A stretch of DNA of 6,274 bases from RUG760 sp045642205 (GCA_045642205.1 JAZUIK010000188.1:1-6274), one strand, 5' to 3'; shown: positions 1 to 6,274, counted from the first letter of the stretch. A program made the numbers and translations. The notes: generated by a model not told the origin, from the letters alone.

Positions 1-2234
1 AGCTGAGTCAGTTCATGATAGTGGGTCGCAAACAAGGTCTTCGCACCGATGATCTTACTGTCTGCAATATATTCCACGGTAGCCCATGCCAGAGACAATC
101 CATCGAAGGTGGAGGTTCCCCTTCCGATCTCATCCAGGATCAGCAAAGAATCCTTCGTTGCATGGCGCAGGATGTTGGAGACTTCGCTCATCTCTACCAT
201 GAAGGTGGACTGGCCACGGGAAAGATCATCCGATGCACCGACGCGGGTAAAGATACGGTCAGAGATGGAGATCGTCGCAGCATCTGCAGGAACGAAGGAA
301 CCGATCTGTGCCATCAGCGCAATGGCTGCCACCTGACGCATGTAGGTGGATTTACCGCCCATGTTGGGTCCGGTAATGATGGCCATACGGTCTGTATCCA
401 TATTCAATAACGTATCATTGGGAATGAAGGCATTCTCCGGCAGCATCTGCTCGACCACCGGATGACGTCCTCCGGTGATCTCGATGGGACCTCCGGGAGG
501 CAGTATGGTGGGCTTCACATAGTGATAGCGATAAGCGGTATCCGCTAAGGCTCTTAAGGCATCCAGCTTGGCTACCGCATCTGCACTCTTCTGGATACGG
601 GTCATGGCGGCTGCTACATATTTACGGATCTCGCAGAAGAGATCGTACTCCAGGGCTTCGCCCTTTTCCTTAGCCCCAAGCAGAGTATCTTCGATCTGCT
701 TTAATTCCTCGGTAATAAAGCGCTCACCGTTGACCAGGGTCTGCTTACGGATATAGCGATCCGGAGCCATGGAAACCTGGCCCTTGCTGACTTCGATATA
801 GTAGCCGAAGACATGGTTGTATCCTACCTTCAGGTTCTTGATACCGGTCTCCTGCTTTTCTTTCATTTCCAGATCGGCCAGCCACTGCTTACCTTCGGTA
901 GCGGCAGCACGGTAACGATCGACCTGTTCGTTGTAACCCTTCTTGATCAGATCACCCTCGCGGATGCTGACAGGAGGTTCCTCATTGATGGCGGCCTCCA
1001 GAAGAGCAGCGATATCCTCCATGGTATCCAGTTCCTCTTCCAGTTTACGGAAGCCTTTACCCTCCAGGTCATTTAATGCCATCTTGATGCCGGGAAGTGC
1101 CTGCAGGGAGGTCTTTAAGGCCACCATATCTCTGGCGTTGGCACTTCCGTAGCTGACACGGCCCATCAGACGCTCCATATCGTAGATCGCAGAGAGCATC
1201 TCCTTGAGCTCCGCACTGATCATGGGATCATCCACCATAGCCTCGACACAGTCCAGTCTCTCATCGATACTGTCCTTTCGGATCAGAGGCTGCTCCAGCC
1301 ATCTCTTTAACAGTCGTCCACCCATGGCCGTCTTTGTCTGATCGATGACCCAGAGAAGGGAACCCTTATAGCTCTTGTCTCTTAAGGTCTCTGTCAGTTC
1401 CAGATTGCGGCGGGTAGCCATATCCAGCACCATAAAGTCCTGTACGCTGTAGGTACGGACCTGGTTGATATGGGTCAGTTCTCTCTTCTGGGTCTCCTTG
1501 AGGTAATCCAAAAGTGCTCCGGAGGAGGTAACTCCCAGATCCAGATTCTCAAGGCCCAGACCCTCCAAGTGCATGACACCGAACTGGGCAAGGACTGTCT
1601 GCTTACAGCGGTCATACTGGAAATGATGGGTACCATAGGGGTACACATAGATCTCCAGCTTTTCCTGGACCTCCGTTAAGGAAAGGCCCTTCATATCTTC
1701 GATCTCCTGATTCACCAGGATCTCACTGGGAGAAAACTTGGCGATCTCAGAAAACAGTTTATCTTCATCATCCAGTTCCGTTACCAGAAACTCACCGGTG
1801 GTGATATCGCAAAGGGCAAAACCGATACTGTTCTCCACACGGTCGATACAGGCAATGTAATTGTTTCCGGAAGGAAGTTCCGCATTCATGGTGGTACCGG
1901 GAGTGATGATACGGGTGATCTCTCTCTTTACCAGTCCCTTGACCAGTCGGGGATCTTCCATCTGCTCACAGATAGCTACCTTATAACCCTTCTTGACCAG
2001 ACGCTGGATATAATTTTCCACACTATGATAGGGTACGCCACACATGGGGGCCTTCTCGTTGCCTCCCTTGCTGCGTCCCGTTAAGGTCAGTTCCAGTTCT
2101 CTGGATGCGATGATGGCATCCTCAAAGAACATCTCATAAAAGTCTCCCAGGCGGAAGAACAGCAGGCAATCAGGGTTTTCCTTTTTGATCTGCTGATACT
2201 GATCCATCATAGGAGTCAGTGCTTTCTCGCTCAC
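1..2234 (-). CDS. mutS: DNA mismatch repair protein MutS (3' end beyond the left edge)
   Basis: MutS is the ATP-dependent sensor of mismatches and small loops; it recruits MutL to start strand-directed repair in the cytoplasm. I translated 744 codons with no interruption. The N-terminal mismatch-recognition domain (about 1-120) has the Phe-x-Glu motif that inserts at the mismatch, in LGDFYEMF (F32, E34). A connector (to about 270) and the core, lever and clamp region (to about 575) follow. The ATPase has Walker A GPNMGGKST at 622-630, Walker B LDEIGRGTSTFDG with D701 and E702, and the FATHYHEL switch motif with H738. Family proteins run to about 850-880 residues, so roughly 110-130 C-terminal residues (end of the ATPase, helix-turn-helix dimer region) lie off the edge. 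The start is GTG, overlapping the miaB stop by 4 nt, with GGAGGA 6 nt upstream. An in-frame ATG at codon 9 lacks that spacing. Motif spacing favours MutS1 over MutS2. All motif residues are intact, so it should be functional. Confidence 0.97.
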   Translation of the reverse strand, partial: MSEKALTPMMDQYQQIKKENPDCLLFFRLGDFYEMFFEDAIIASRELELTLTGRSKGGNEKAPMCGVPYHSVENYIQRLVKKGYKVAICEQMEDPRLVKGLVKREITRIITPGTTMNAELPSGNNYIACIDRVENSIGFALCDITTGEFLVTELDDEDKLFSEIAKFSPSEILVNQEIEDMKGLSLTEVQEKLEIYVYPYGTHHFQYDRCKQTVLAQFGVMHLEGLGLENLDLGVTSSGALLDYLKETQKRELTHINQVRTYSVQDFMVLDMATRRNLELTETLRDKSYKGSLLWVIDQTKTAMGGRLLKRWLEQPLIRKDSIDERLDCVEAMVDDPMISAELKEMLSAIYDMERLMGRVSYGSANARDMVALKTSLQALPGIKMALNDLEGKGFRKLEEELDTMEDIAALLEAAINEEPPVSIREGDLIKKGYNEQVDRYRAAATEGKQWLADLEMKEKQETGIKNLKVGYNHVFGYYIEVSKGQVSMAPDRYIRKQTLVNGERFITEELKQIEDTLLGAKEKGEALEYDLFCEIRKYVAAAMTRIQKSADAVAKLDALRALADTAYRYHYVKPTILPPGGPIEITGGRHPVVEQMLPENAFIPNDTLLNMDTDRMAIITGPNMGGKSTYMRQVAAIALMAQIGSFVPADAATISISDRIFTRVGASDDLSRGQSTFMVEMSEVSNILRHATKDSLLILDEIGRGTSTFDGLSLAWATVEYIADSKIIGAKTLFATHYHELTQ

Positions 2235-3658
2235 GCTTCGTCCTCCATTACCAGGTCTCCCAACAGATAGAAGGCGCTGGATTCCTTAATGACGACATCT
2301 ACCATCTGACCGATCAGACAGCTTTCCGCCTTGAAGTGTACCAGGTGATTGTGCTCGGTTCTGCCGCTTAAGACAGAGGCATCGTTCTTGCTGACTTCCT
2401 CTGCCAGAACACGGACCTTTTTGCCGACCCACTGACGATTATTTTCTCTTCCGATCTCCTCCAGGACCTTCAAAAGTTCATCGAAGTTGACCTTGGACTC
2501 CTCCGGAGGTACCTGAGTCATGTTGGCGGCGGGAGTTCCCTCTCTTTTGGAATAGATAAAGGTAAAGGCACCGTCGAACTTGACTTCACGGACCACCTTT
2601 AAGGTTTCCAGGAAATCTTCTCTTGTCTCTCCGGGGAATCCGACGATGATATCCGTTGTAATGGAAACATCCGGAACCGCTTCCTTCAGCCTTCTGACCT
2701 CGTCCAGATACTGGGCCTGGTCGTAGTGACGGTTCATCAGCTTCAGCAGCCTGTCGGAACCGGACTGCAGCGGCAGGTGGAACTGGGGACAGACCTTATC
2801 CAACTTGCCCATGGCATCGATCAGTTCCTGGGACAGATCCTTCGGGTGGGAAGTCATAAAGCGGATACGCTCTAAGCCTTCCACCTCATTCACCATTGCC
2901 AGAAGCTGGGCAAAGGTTACGGGCTCGGCAAGGCCTTTTCCGTAGGAGTTGACATTCTGACCTAAGAGCTGGATCTCCTTGACACCGCCCTCGACCAAAG
3001 AGTGGACCTCTGCCAGAATATTCTCCGGTGTACGGCTTCTCTCACGTCCGCGAACATAAGGAACGATACAGTAGGTACAGAAATTGTTGCAGCCGTACAT
3101 AATGTTGACGGATGCCTTGAATTCATGCTTACGGATGGAGGGAAGATCCTCCACGATCTCCTGCTGTTCCTTCCAGATATCGATGACCTGGTCATTGGTT
3201 TCCAGAAGGGTCTCCAAAAGTTCCGTAAACTTATAGATGTTATGGGTTCCGAAGATCAGATCCACTTCTTTATAGGATTCCTTGATCTTCTCCAGGACGG
3301 AGTTCTCCTGCATCATGCAGCCGCACAGAGCGATCTTCATGTTGGGATTCTTTTTCTTTACGGACTTCAGATAGCCCAGACGACCGTAGACCTTCTGCTC
3401 TGCGTTCTCGCGGACACAGCAGGTATTGTAGACAACGATATCTGCCTCGCTTTCCGGTGCTGCCTTGGCTCCCATTTCCTCCAGGATACCTACGATCTTT
3501 TCACTGTCATGGGCATTCATCTGACATCCCATGGTGGCTACATAGTAGCTTCTGGGACGGTCCTCTCTGGTCTTGAGTCTTTCCAGGGCTGCTCTTTGTC
3601 TTTCCGCTTCCTCTGCTCCTTCGTTGTGGTAGCGAGGTCTGATGTTTTTGATACTCAC
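2231..3658 (-). CDS. miaB: tRNA-2-methylthio-N6-dimethylallyladenosine synthase MiaB
   Basis: MiaB is a radical-SAM methylthiotransferase that converts i6A to ms2i6A at position 37 of tRNAs reading UNN codons, which stabilises codon pairing. The protein has 475 residues, normal for the family. After a charged N-terminal extension of about 35 residues, typical of Firmicutes, comes the methylthiotransferase domain with the three ligands of the auxiliary Fe-S cluster: C45 (MGCQMN), C80 (NTCCVRENAE) and C114 (CGCM). The radical-SAM CxxxCxxC motif is C190, C194 and C197 (YGCNNFCTYC). LLGQNVNSYG, TTDIIVGFPGET and FIYSKREGTPAA are further family signatures. A TRAM RNA-binding domain covers about 411-471. 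The wording NTC-VRENAE-K and GTHNIY favours MiaB over the paralogues MtaB and RimO. The start is GTG, preceded by GGAG; an in-frame TAA two codons upstream rules out a longer form. C81, next to ligand C80, is a small oddity, since relatives usually have Ala, Ser or Thr there. Confidence 0.97.
   Translation of the reverse strand: MSIKNIRPRYHNEGAEEAERQRAALERLKTREDRPRSYYVATMGCQMNAHDSEKIVGILEEMGAKAAPESEADIVVYNTCCVRENAEQKVYGRLGYLKSVKKKNPNMKIALCGCMMQENSVLEKIKESYKEVDLIFGTHNIYKFTELLETLLETNDQVIDIWKEQQEIVEDLPSIRKHEFKASVNIMYGCNNFCTYCIVPYVRGRERSRTPENILAEVHSLVEGGVKEIQLLGQNVNSYGKGLAEPVTFAQLLAMVNEVEGLERIRFMTSHPKDLSQELIDAMGKLDKVCPQFHLPLQSGSDRLLKLMNRHYDQAQYLDEVRRLKEAVPDVSITTDIIVGFPGETREDFLETLKVVREVKFDGAFTFIYSKREGTPAANMTQVPPEESKVNFDELLKVLEEIGRENNRQWVGKKVRVLAEEVSKNDASVLSGRTEHNHLVHFKAESCLIGQMVDVVIKESSAFYLLGDLVMEDEA
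2241..2246 (-). promoter_or_regulatory. Ribosome binding site of mutS, inside the end of miaB
   Basis: The minus strand reads GGAGGA followed by the 6-nt spacer CGAAGC and the GTG start. The site is formed by the last codons of miaB (Met-Glu-Asp-Glu-Ala-stop). It decides in favour of the GTG start rather than the in-frame ATG codons 9 and 10. Ribosomes finishing miaB pass directly over it, which suggests translational coupling of the two genes. Confidence 0.8.
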
Positions 3659-3664
3659 GATTTA

Positions 3665-3668
3665 CTCC
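3665..3668 (-). promoter_or_regulatory. Ribosome binding site of miaB
   Basis: The minus strand reads GGCGGAG, then the 6-nt spacer TAAATC and the GTG start. The spacing is good, and a TAA stop in the miaB frame lies within the spacer, so GTG at 3658-3656 is the only plausible start. Unlike the other junctions, this site is not inside the upstream gene, so miaB can be translated independently of ispH. Confidence 0.75.
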
Positions 3669-3681
3669 GCCTTTTCTTTTC

Positions 3682-3697
3682 CGGTCTTATCAGACCG
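3682..3697 (-). other. Small intercistronic hairpin between ispH and miaB
   Basis: The minus strand holds a perfect inverted repeat, CGGTCT-GATA-AGACCG: a 6-bp stem with a 4-nt loop, 10 nt after the ispH stop and 13 nt before the miaB GGAG. On the minus strand it is followed by GAAAAGAAAAGG rather than a T-run, so it is not an intrinsic terminator for the operon. It might mark mRNA processing, protect the 3' end of an upstream transcript segment, or adjust miaB translation. It is short enough to be chance; I see the repeat directly, but any role is inference. Confidence 0.4.
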
Positions 3698-3707
3698 CTT
3701 TATCGGA

Positions 3708-4577
3708 TCAATTAAATATATCCTGCAGCTTTTTCGCTGCCTCTTCGATCACATAATCCGGTGTAGAGGCTCCTGCCGTCACACCGATACGGACATCTCT
3801 CTTGGAAAACCATTCCCGGATCTCAGGAAGGATATCCTCTTTGGTCTCCGCAAAGATGGTATGCGCGCAATGGGACTCACACAGTGCCGCTAACTTTCTG
3901 GTATTGGAACTGTGCTTTCCACCGATGACCACCATCAGGTCCGACCTTTGGGCGATCTCCACGGCCTCCATCTGGTGCTGCATGGTGGCTTCACAGATGG
4001 TCTCCCTTATCTCGGCGTCCACGCCGTTTTCTTTTAACAGACCCACCATCTCTTCAAATCGATAGCGGTCAAAGGTGGTCTGTGCCACCACTAACACAGG
4101 TTCGTTCCATCCCTCTTCCAGTGCATTCTTCAGTTCTGCCTGATCCTTGAAGATCACCGGCTCACTTTGACACCAACCGCGGATCCCCTTGACCTCCGGA
4201 TGATCCTTGTCTCCAAAGATCATGACTCTCTTTTGAGAAGCCGCCACAATACGGTGGATCTTTTTGACAAAGGGACAAGTGGCATCCAACAGTTCCAGAG
4301 GAAGAGACTTTAGAAGTGCTTCTTCCTTTCTGGAAATACCATGGGCGCGGATCACCACCGAAGCTCCCTCCGGGAATTCTTCAATGGAATCTACGGATAC
4401 GATGCCCTTGCTCTCCAGGTCAGCGATGGCCTGGGCGTTGTGGATCAGAGGACCATAGGTGTAGGTCTTTTCTCCAGAGTGGATGGCCTGCTTTTCCTCT
4501 GCCTTTTCGATGGCGATCTTAATGGCATTGCGCACACCGAAGCAGAATCCGGCTGTCTTTGCGATCTCCAGTCTCAT
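3708..4577 (-). CDS. ispH: 4-hydroxy-3-methylbut-2-enyl diphosphate reductase IspH (LytB), stand-alone form
   Basis: IspH is the last enzyme of the MEP isoprenoid pathway. It uses a [4Fe-4S] cluster to reduce HMB-PP to a mixture of IPP and DMAPP in the cytosol. All three cluster cysteines are present: C12 (AGFCFGV), C101 (DATCPFV) and C195 (TICEAT). Substrate-pocket residues match the family: H46 (PLIHN), H79 (RAHG), H126 and E128 (DHPEV), T168 (QTTF), the S223-S224-N225 triad and S271 (TAGASTPD). At 289 residues it is a complete core enzyme that ends just after the last motif, without the ribosomal S1-like extension found in many clostridial versions. The ATG start overlaps the cmk stop as ATGA, and only a weak AGAGA ribosome site lies 6 nt upstream, so it probably depends on coupling to cmk. 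One oddity is H201 in CEATMQHQ, where relatives usually have Arg before the Gln. Confidence 0.97.
   Translation of the reverse strand: MRLEIAKTAGFCFGVRNAIKIAIEKAEEKQAIHSGEKTYTYGPLIHNAQAIADLESKGIVSVDSIEEFPEGASVVIRAHGISRKEEALLKSLPLELLDATCPFVKKIHRIVAASQKRVMIFGDKDHPEVKGIRGWCQSEPVIFKDQAELKNALEEGWNEPVLVVAQTTFDRYRFEEMVGLLKENGVDAEIRETICEATMQHQMEAVEIAQRSDLMVVIGGKHSSNTRKLAALCESHCAHTIFAETKEDILPEIREWFSKRDVRIGVTAGASTPDYVIEEAAKKLQDIFN
4574..4577 (-). promoter_or_regulatory. ATGA start-stop overlap coupling cmk to ispH
   Basis: On the minus strand the four bases ATGA serve as the ispH start (ATG) and the cmk stop (TGA). The only purine-rich sites upstream are a weak AGAGA at 4584-4588 and a GGAAGG at 4591-4596 that is rather far away (13-nt spacer). 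A weak own site plus an overlapping stop is the usual picture of termination-reinitiation. Confidence 0.65.
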
Positions 4578-5251
4578 TTTGCGTCTCTGGCCTTCCGGAC
4601 CATATCACAGACAGTCTCGATGACTTCTTCCAGACTCATGTTCGTGGTGTCCAGAAGAACGGCATCCTCTGCCTGCTTTAAAGGAGCGATCTCACGATGG
4701 GAATCACGGTAATCTCTCTCTTCGATCTCCTTGATGATCTCTTCTAACGTACCGTGGGGATGCCCTGCCTTTTCCAGTTCACCCAAGCGGCGCTTGGCTC
4801 TTTCTTCACTGGATGCAGTAATGAACAGTTTCAGATCCGCATGGGGAAGGACTACGGTACCGATGTCACGTCCATCCATGACCACATCGAAGATCTCTCC
4901 GGTGTGACGCTGGATATAGAGGAGTTTTTCTCTGACGCAGCCGTGGACCGCTACCTTGCTGGCACCGTCTCCGGCCTCCTGGGTACGCAGATAGGGAGTC
5001 AGATTTTCGCCGTTCACATAGACAAGCTGAGAACCATCCTCTGCGTAATCCACCATAACCTCTAAAGAAGGAAGTTTTTCAGCAACTGCCTCCTCGTTGG
5101 TCACATCCACACCCTGCTGCTTCAGGGCATAGCCCAGCGCACGGTACAGTGCACCGGTATCTAAATATTTCAGATCCATCTTTTTGGAAAGGACCTTGGC
5201 AACCGAACTCTTTCCGGAACCTCCGGGTCCGTCAATGGCAACATTCAACAT
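4574..5251 (-). CDS. cmk: Cytidylate kinase (CMP/dCMP kinase)
   Basis: Cmk phosphorylates CMP and dCMP with ATP in the cytosol, returning the products of RNA and lipid turnover to the CTP and dCTP pools. The 225 residues match the usual 217-230. The nucleotide-binding P-loop is GPGGSGKSS at 8-16. YLDTGALYRA at 29-38 is the substrate-side signature. MDGRDIGTVVLPHADLK is the central family block. The lid and C-terminal core contain RDYRDSHREIAPL and the DAVLLDTT strand. The start is ATG, with GGGAG 8 nt upstream lying in the last codons of the flavoprotein gene, 5 nt after whose stop the upstream gap ends. Next to ispH it forms the cmk-ispH pair commonly seen in clostridia. Nothing in the sequence looks broken or foreign. 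Confidence 0.97.
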   Translation of the reverse strand: MLNVAIDGPGGSGKSSVAKVLSKKMDLKYLDTGALYRALGYALKQQGVDVTNEEAVAEKLPSLEVMVDYAEDGSQLVYVNGENLTPYLRTQEAGDGASKVAVHGCVREKLLYIQRHTGEIFDVVMDGRDIGTVVLPHADLKLFITASSEERAKRRLGELEKAGHPHGTLEEIIKEIEERDYRDSHREIAPLKQAEDAVLLDTTNMSLEEVIETVCDMVRKARDAK

Positions 5252-5256
5252 GGTCT

Positions 5257-6274
5257 TTACTCCCTTTCCTTAACATATTCCGCAGCGCCTCTTCCGGCAA
5301 GTGCTCCGGTGGAGAATGCGATCTGCAGATTGAATCCGCCCGTAAAGGCGTCGATATCCAACAGTTCTCCTGCCATGAACAGTCCCGGGATGGTCTTGAC
5401 CATCATACTGGAGGGGTCGATCTCCTTGACGCTGACACCGCCCATGGTCACGATGGCTTCCTCGATGGGTCTGGTACCGGTAATGGTCATGGTCAGATCC
5501 TTTAAAAGGGAGCCAAGCATTTTTCTTTCTTCCTTGCTCAGATCGCCCATCTTTTTGGTGGGCTCGATGCCGCTGAGTTTAACGATCACGGGGATCATCT
5601 TTCTCGGCAGCAGATCGTCCAGAGAATTGCGGAACTCTCTGGCCTTATATTTCTCGATGTCCTTCAGAAGACGCTTATCCATCTCTGCCTCATCCAGCGC
5701 GGGCTTAAGGTCGATATGGAGCTGATACTTCTGCTCTTCGTAGGTTGTCTTTTTCTTTCGGTTCCATGCCTGCAGCGTGGAAGACGCTGTCAGGATCAGA
5801 GGACCGCTGACACCAAAGTGGGTAAAGAGCATCTCGCCCATGTCATCATACAGGGGCTTCTTCTTTGCCATCTTGATGCCTTCCTCTGTGGTGGCGGTAA
5901 TGCGGACGCGCACATTTTTCAGTGACAGGCCCATCATATCCTTACAGAAGGATTCCTCCACCGTAAAGGGGATCAGTCCGGGTCTTGTATCCGTAACTTC
6001 CAGTCCCAGTTCCTCCGCTATGCGGTGTCCGTCTCCGGTGGAACCGGTCTGGGGATAGCTTAAGCCTCCCGTCGCGACGATCACACAATCTGCCTCGTAG
6101 GTTTCCGTGGAACCACCGCTTAAGGAAGCCGTAACGCGAAAGCCGCCGTCTCCGGATAATCCTTCTGAGAGGATGGATTCCAGGATTTCTACCTTGGCTC
6201 CGTAGGCAATCTTGACGCCCTTATCCTTAACAAAACGCAAAAGTCCGTCGATGATATCGAAGGATCTGTCGGAT
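5257..6274 (-). CDS. HI0933/BaiN-family NAD(P)/FAD-dependent oxidoreductase (N-terminus beyond the right edge)
   Basis: This is a flavoprotein of the HI0933-like family (Pfam PF03486), variously named BaiN, YhiN or aminoacetone-oxidase family; the physiological substrate is unknown for most members. The frame stays open from the right edge to TAA, giving 338 visible residues. A TTG at 6240 is internal, because the preceding codons read SDRSFDIIDGLLRF, matching the family block ahead of the FAD domain's second half. Signatures seen (fragment numbering) are ATGGLSYPQTGSTGDGH at about 67-83, the inserted-domain block FRNSLDDLLPRKMIPV, and the C-terminal FAD-contact block GELLDIDAFTGGFNLQIAF from about 302. 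Relatives are about 400-420 residues, so roughly 70-90 residues, including the GxGxxG dinucleotide motif, are outside the window. No signal peptide or membrane segment is visible; it should be cytosolic. It sits 5 nt before cmk in the same operon. A bile-acid role should not be assumed from the family name. Confidence 0.9.
   Translation of the reverse strand, partial: SDRSFDIIDGLLRFVKDKGVKIAYGAKVEILESILSEGLSGDGGFRVTASLSGGSTETYEADCVIVATGGLSYPQTGSTGDGHRIAEELGLEVTDTRPGLIPFTVEESFCKDMMGLSLKNVRVRITATTEEGIKMAKKKPLYDDMGEMLFTHFGVSGPLILTASSTLQAWNRKKKTTYEEQKYQLHIDLKPALDEAEMDKRLLKDIEKYKAREFRNSLDDLLPRKMIPVIVKLSGIEPTKKMGDLSKEERKMLGSLLKDLTMTITGTRPIEEAIVTMGGVSVKEIDPSSMMVKTIPGLFMAGELLDIDAFTGGFNLQIAFSTGALAGRGAAEYVKERE
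5260..5266 (-). promoter_or_regulatory. Ribosome binding site of cmk, overlapping the end of the flavoprotein gene
   Basis: The minus strand reads AAGGGAG, then the 8-nt spacer TAAAGACC and ATG. The site is formed by the final Glu-Arg-Glu codons of the upstream gene, and that gene's TAA stop falls in the spacer. This fixes the cmk start and suggests that the two genes are translated from one message. Confidence 0.8.

Noticed and set aside
15..2230. Several plus-strand open frames of 60-130 codons opposite mutS
   Set aside because: MutS occupies the minus strand in one unbroken frame with all motifs; the opposing frames overlap one another, lack ribosome sites and encode low-complexity, unrecognisable proteins.
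3682..3697. The ispH-miaB hairpin as an intrinsic terminator
   Set aside because: On the transcribed strand it is followed by GAAAAGAAAAGG rather than U residues, and the stem is only 6 bp.
3002..3715. A 237-codon open frame on the plus strand antisense to miaB
   Set aside because: It starts with GTG without a ribosome binding site, matches no family I recognise, and lies wholly across miaB and the short gap. It is a by-product of miaB's codon composition.
3700..3722. AT-rich TATATTTAAT as a possible -10 box for a miaB promoter
   Set aside because: It is the ispH C-terminal coding sequence (Asp-Ile-Phe-Asn), and no TTGACA-like -35 element sits at 16-18 nt upstream.
3725..3740. Hairpin GCAGC-GAAAAA-GCTGC at the end of ispH
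   Set aside because: It lies within coding sequence for the C-terminal helix, has only a 5-bp stem and no T-run after it; most likely chance.
5309..5925. Plus-strand open frames (138 and 69 codons) opposite the flavoprotein gene
   Set aside because: They lie opposite conserved flavoprotein motifs, and I see no start signals or recognisable protein sequence.
6238..6240. TTG as the start of the flavoprotein gene
   Set aside because: The frame remains open to the window edge and the upstream codons still match the family, so the true start is outside the window.
1..6274. CRISPR arrays, insertion sequences, prophage parts, defence genes or direct repeats
   Set aside because: No repeated units beyond short codon-driven words, no transposase or integrase motifs, and virtually all of the window is accounted for by five conserved genes.

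Overview
This window is a tightly packed housekeeping stretch. All five genes lie on the minus strand, so transcription runs from the right edge to the left edge. In that order they are: an HI0933/BaiN-family flavoprotein (5' end off the right edge), cytidylate kinase (cmk), HMB-PP reductase (ispH/lytB), the tRNA methylthiotransferase gene miaB, and mutS (3' end off the left edge). Protein wording, gene order, GGAGG-type ribosome binding sites and a base composition near one-half G+C (judged by eye) suggest a Firmicute of class Clostridia, most likely a Lachnospiraceae-type gut anaerobe. The genus cannot be fixed from this sequence.

Layout: 6274-5257 flavoprotein, a 5-nt gap, 5251-4574 cmk, a 4-nt ATGA overlap, 4577-3708 ispH, a 49-nt gap with a small hairpin, 3658-2231 miaB, a 4-nt GTGA overlap, and 2234-1 mutS. 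There is no gene-free stretch longer than 49 nt. I see no rRNA, tRNA, CRISPR array, insertion sequence, riboswitch or intrinsic terminator. The spacing points to one polycistronic transcript with its promoter beyond the right edge. At three of the four junctions the next gene's start overlaps the previous gene's stop or its ribosome binding site lies inside the previous gene, so translational coupling is likely.

Functionally, ispH makes IPP and DMAPP in the non-mevalonate isoprenoid pathway. DMAPP is the prenyl donor for i6A37 in tRNA (made by MiaA, not in this window), and MiaB converts i6A37 to ms2i6A37. Cmk recycles CMP and dCMP for nucleic-acid synthesis, and MutS recognises replication mismatches. 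In many bacteria mutS is followed by mutL and miaA, which would complete both the repair and the tRNA-modification pairs; that lies off the left edge and is an inference.

I found no evidence of a new biological system. The points worth a second look are modest: a stand-alone IspH without the S1 extension common in clostridial relatives, an Arg-to-His change in a conserved IspH motif, the ispH-miaB hairpin, ribosome binding sites embedded in upstream genes, and a TTA-codon context bias.
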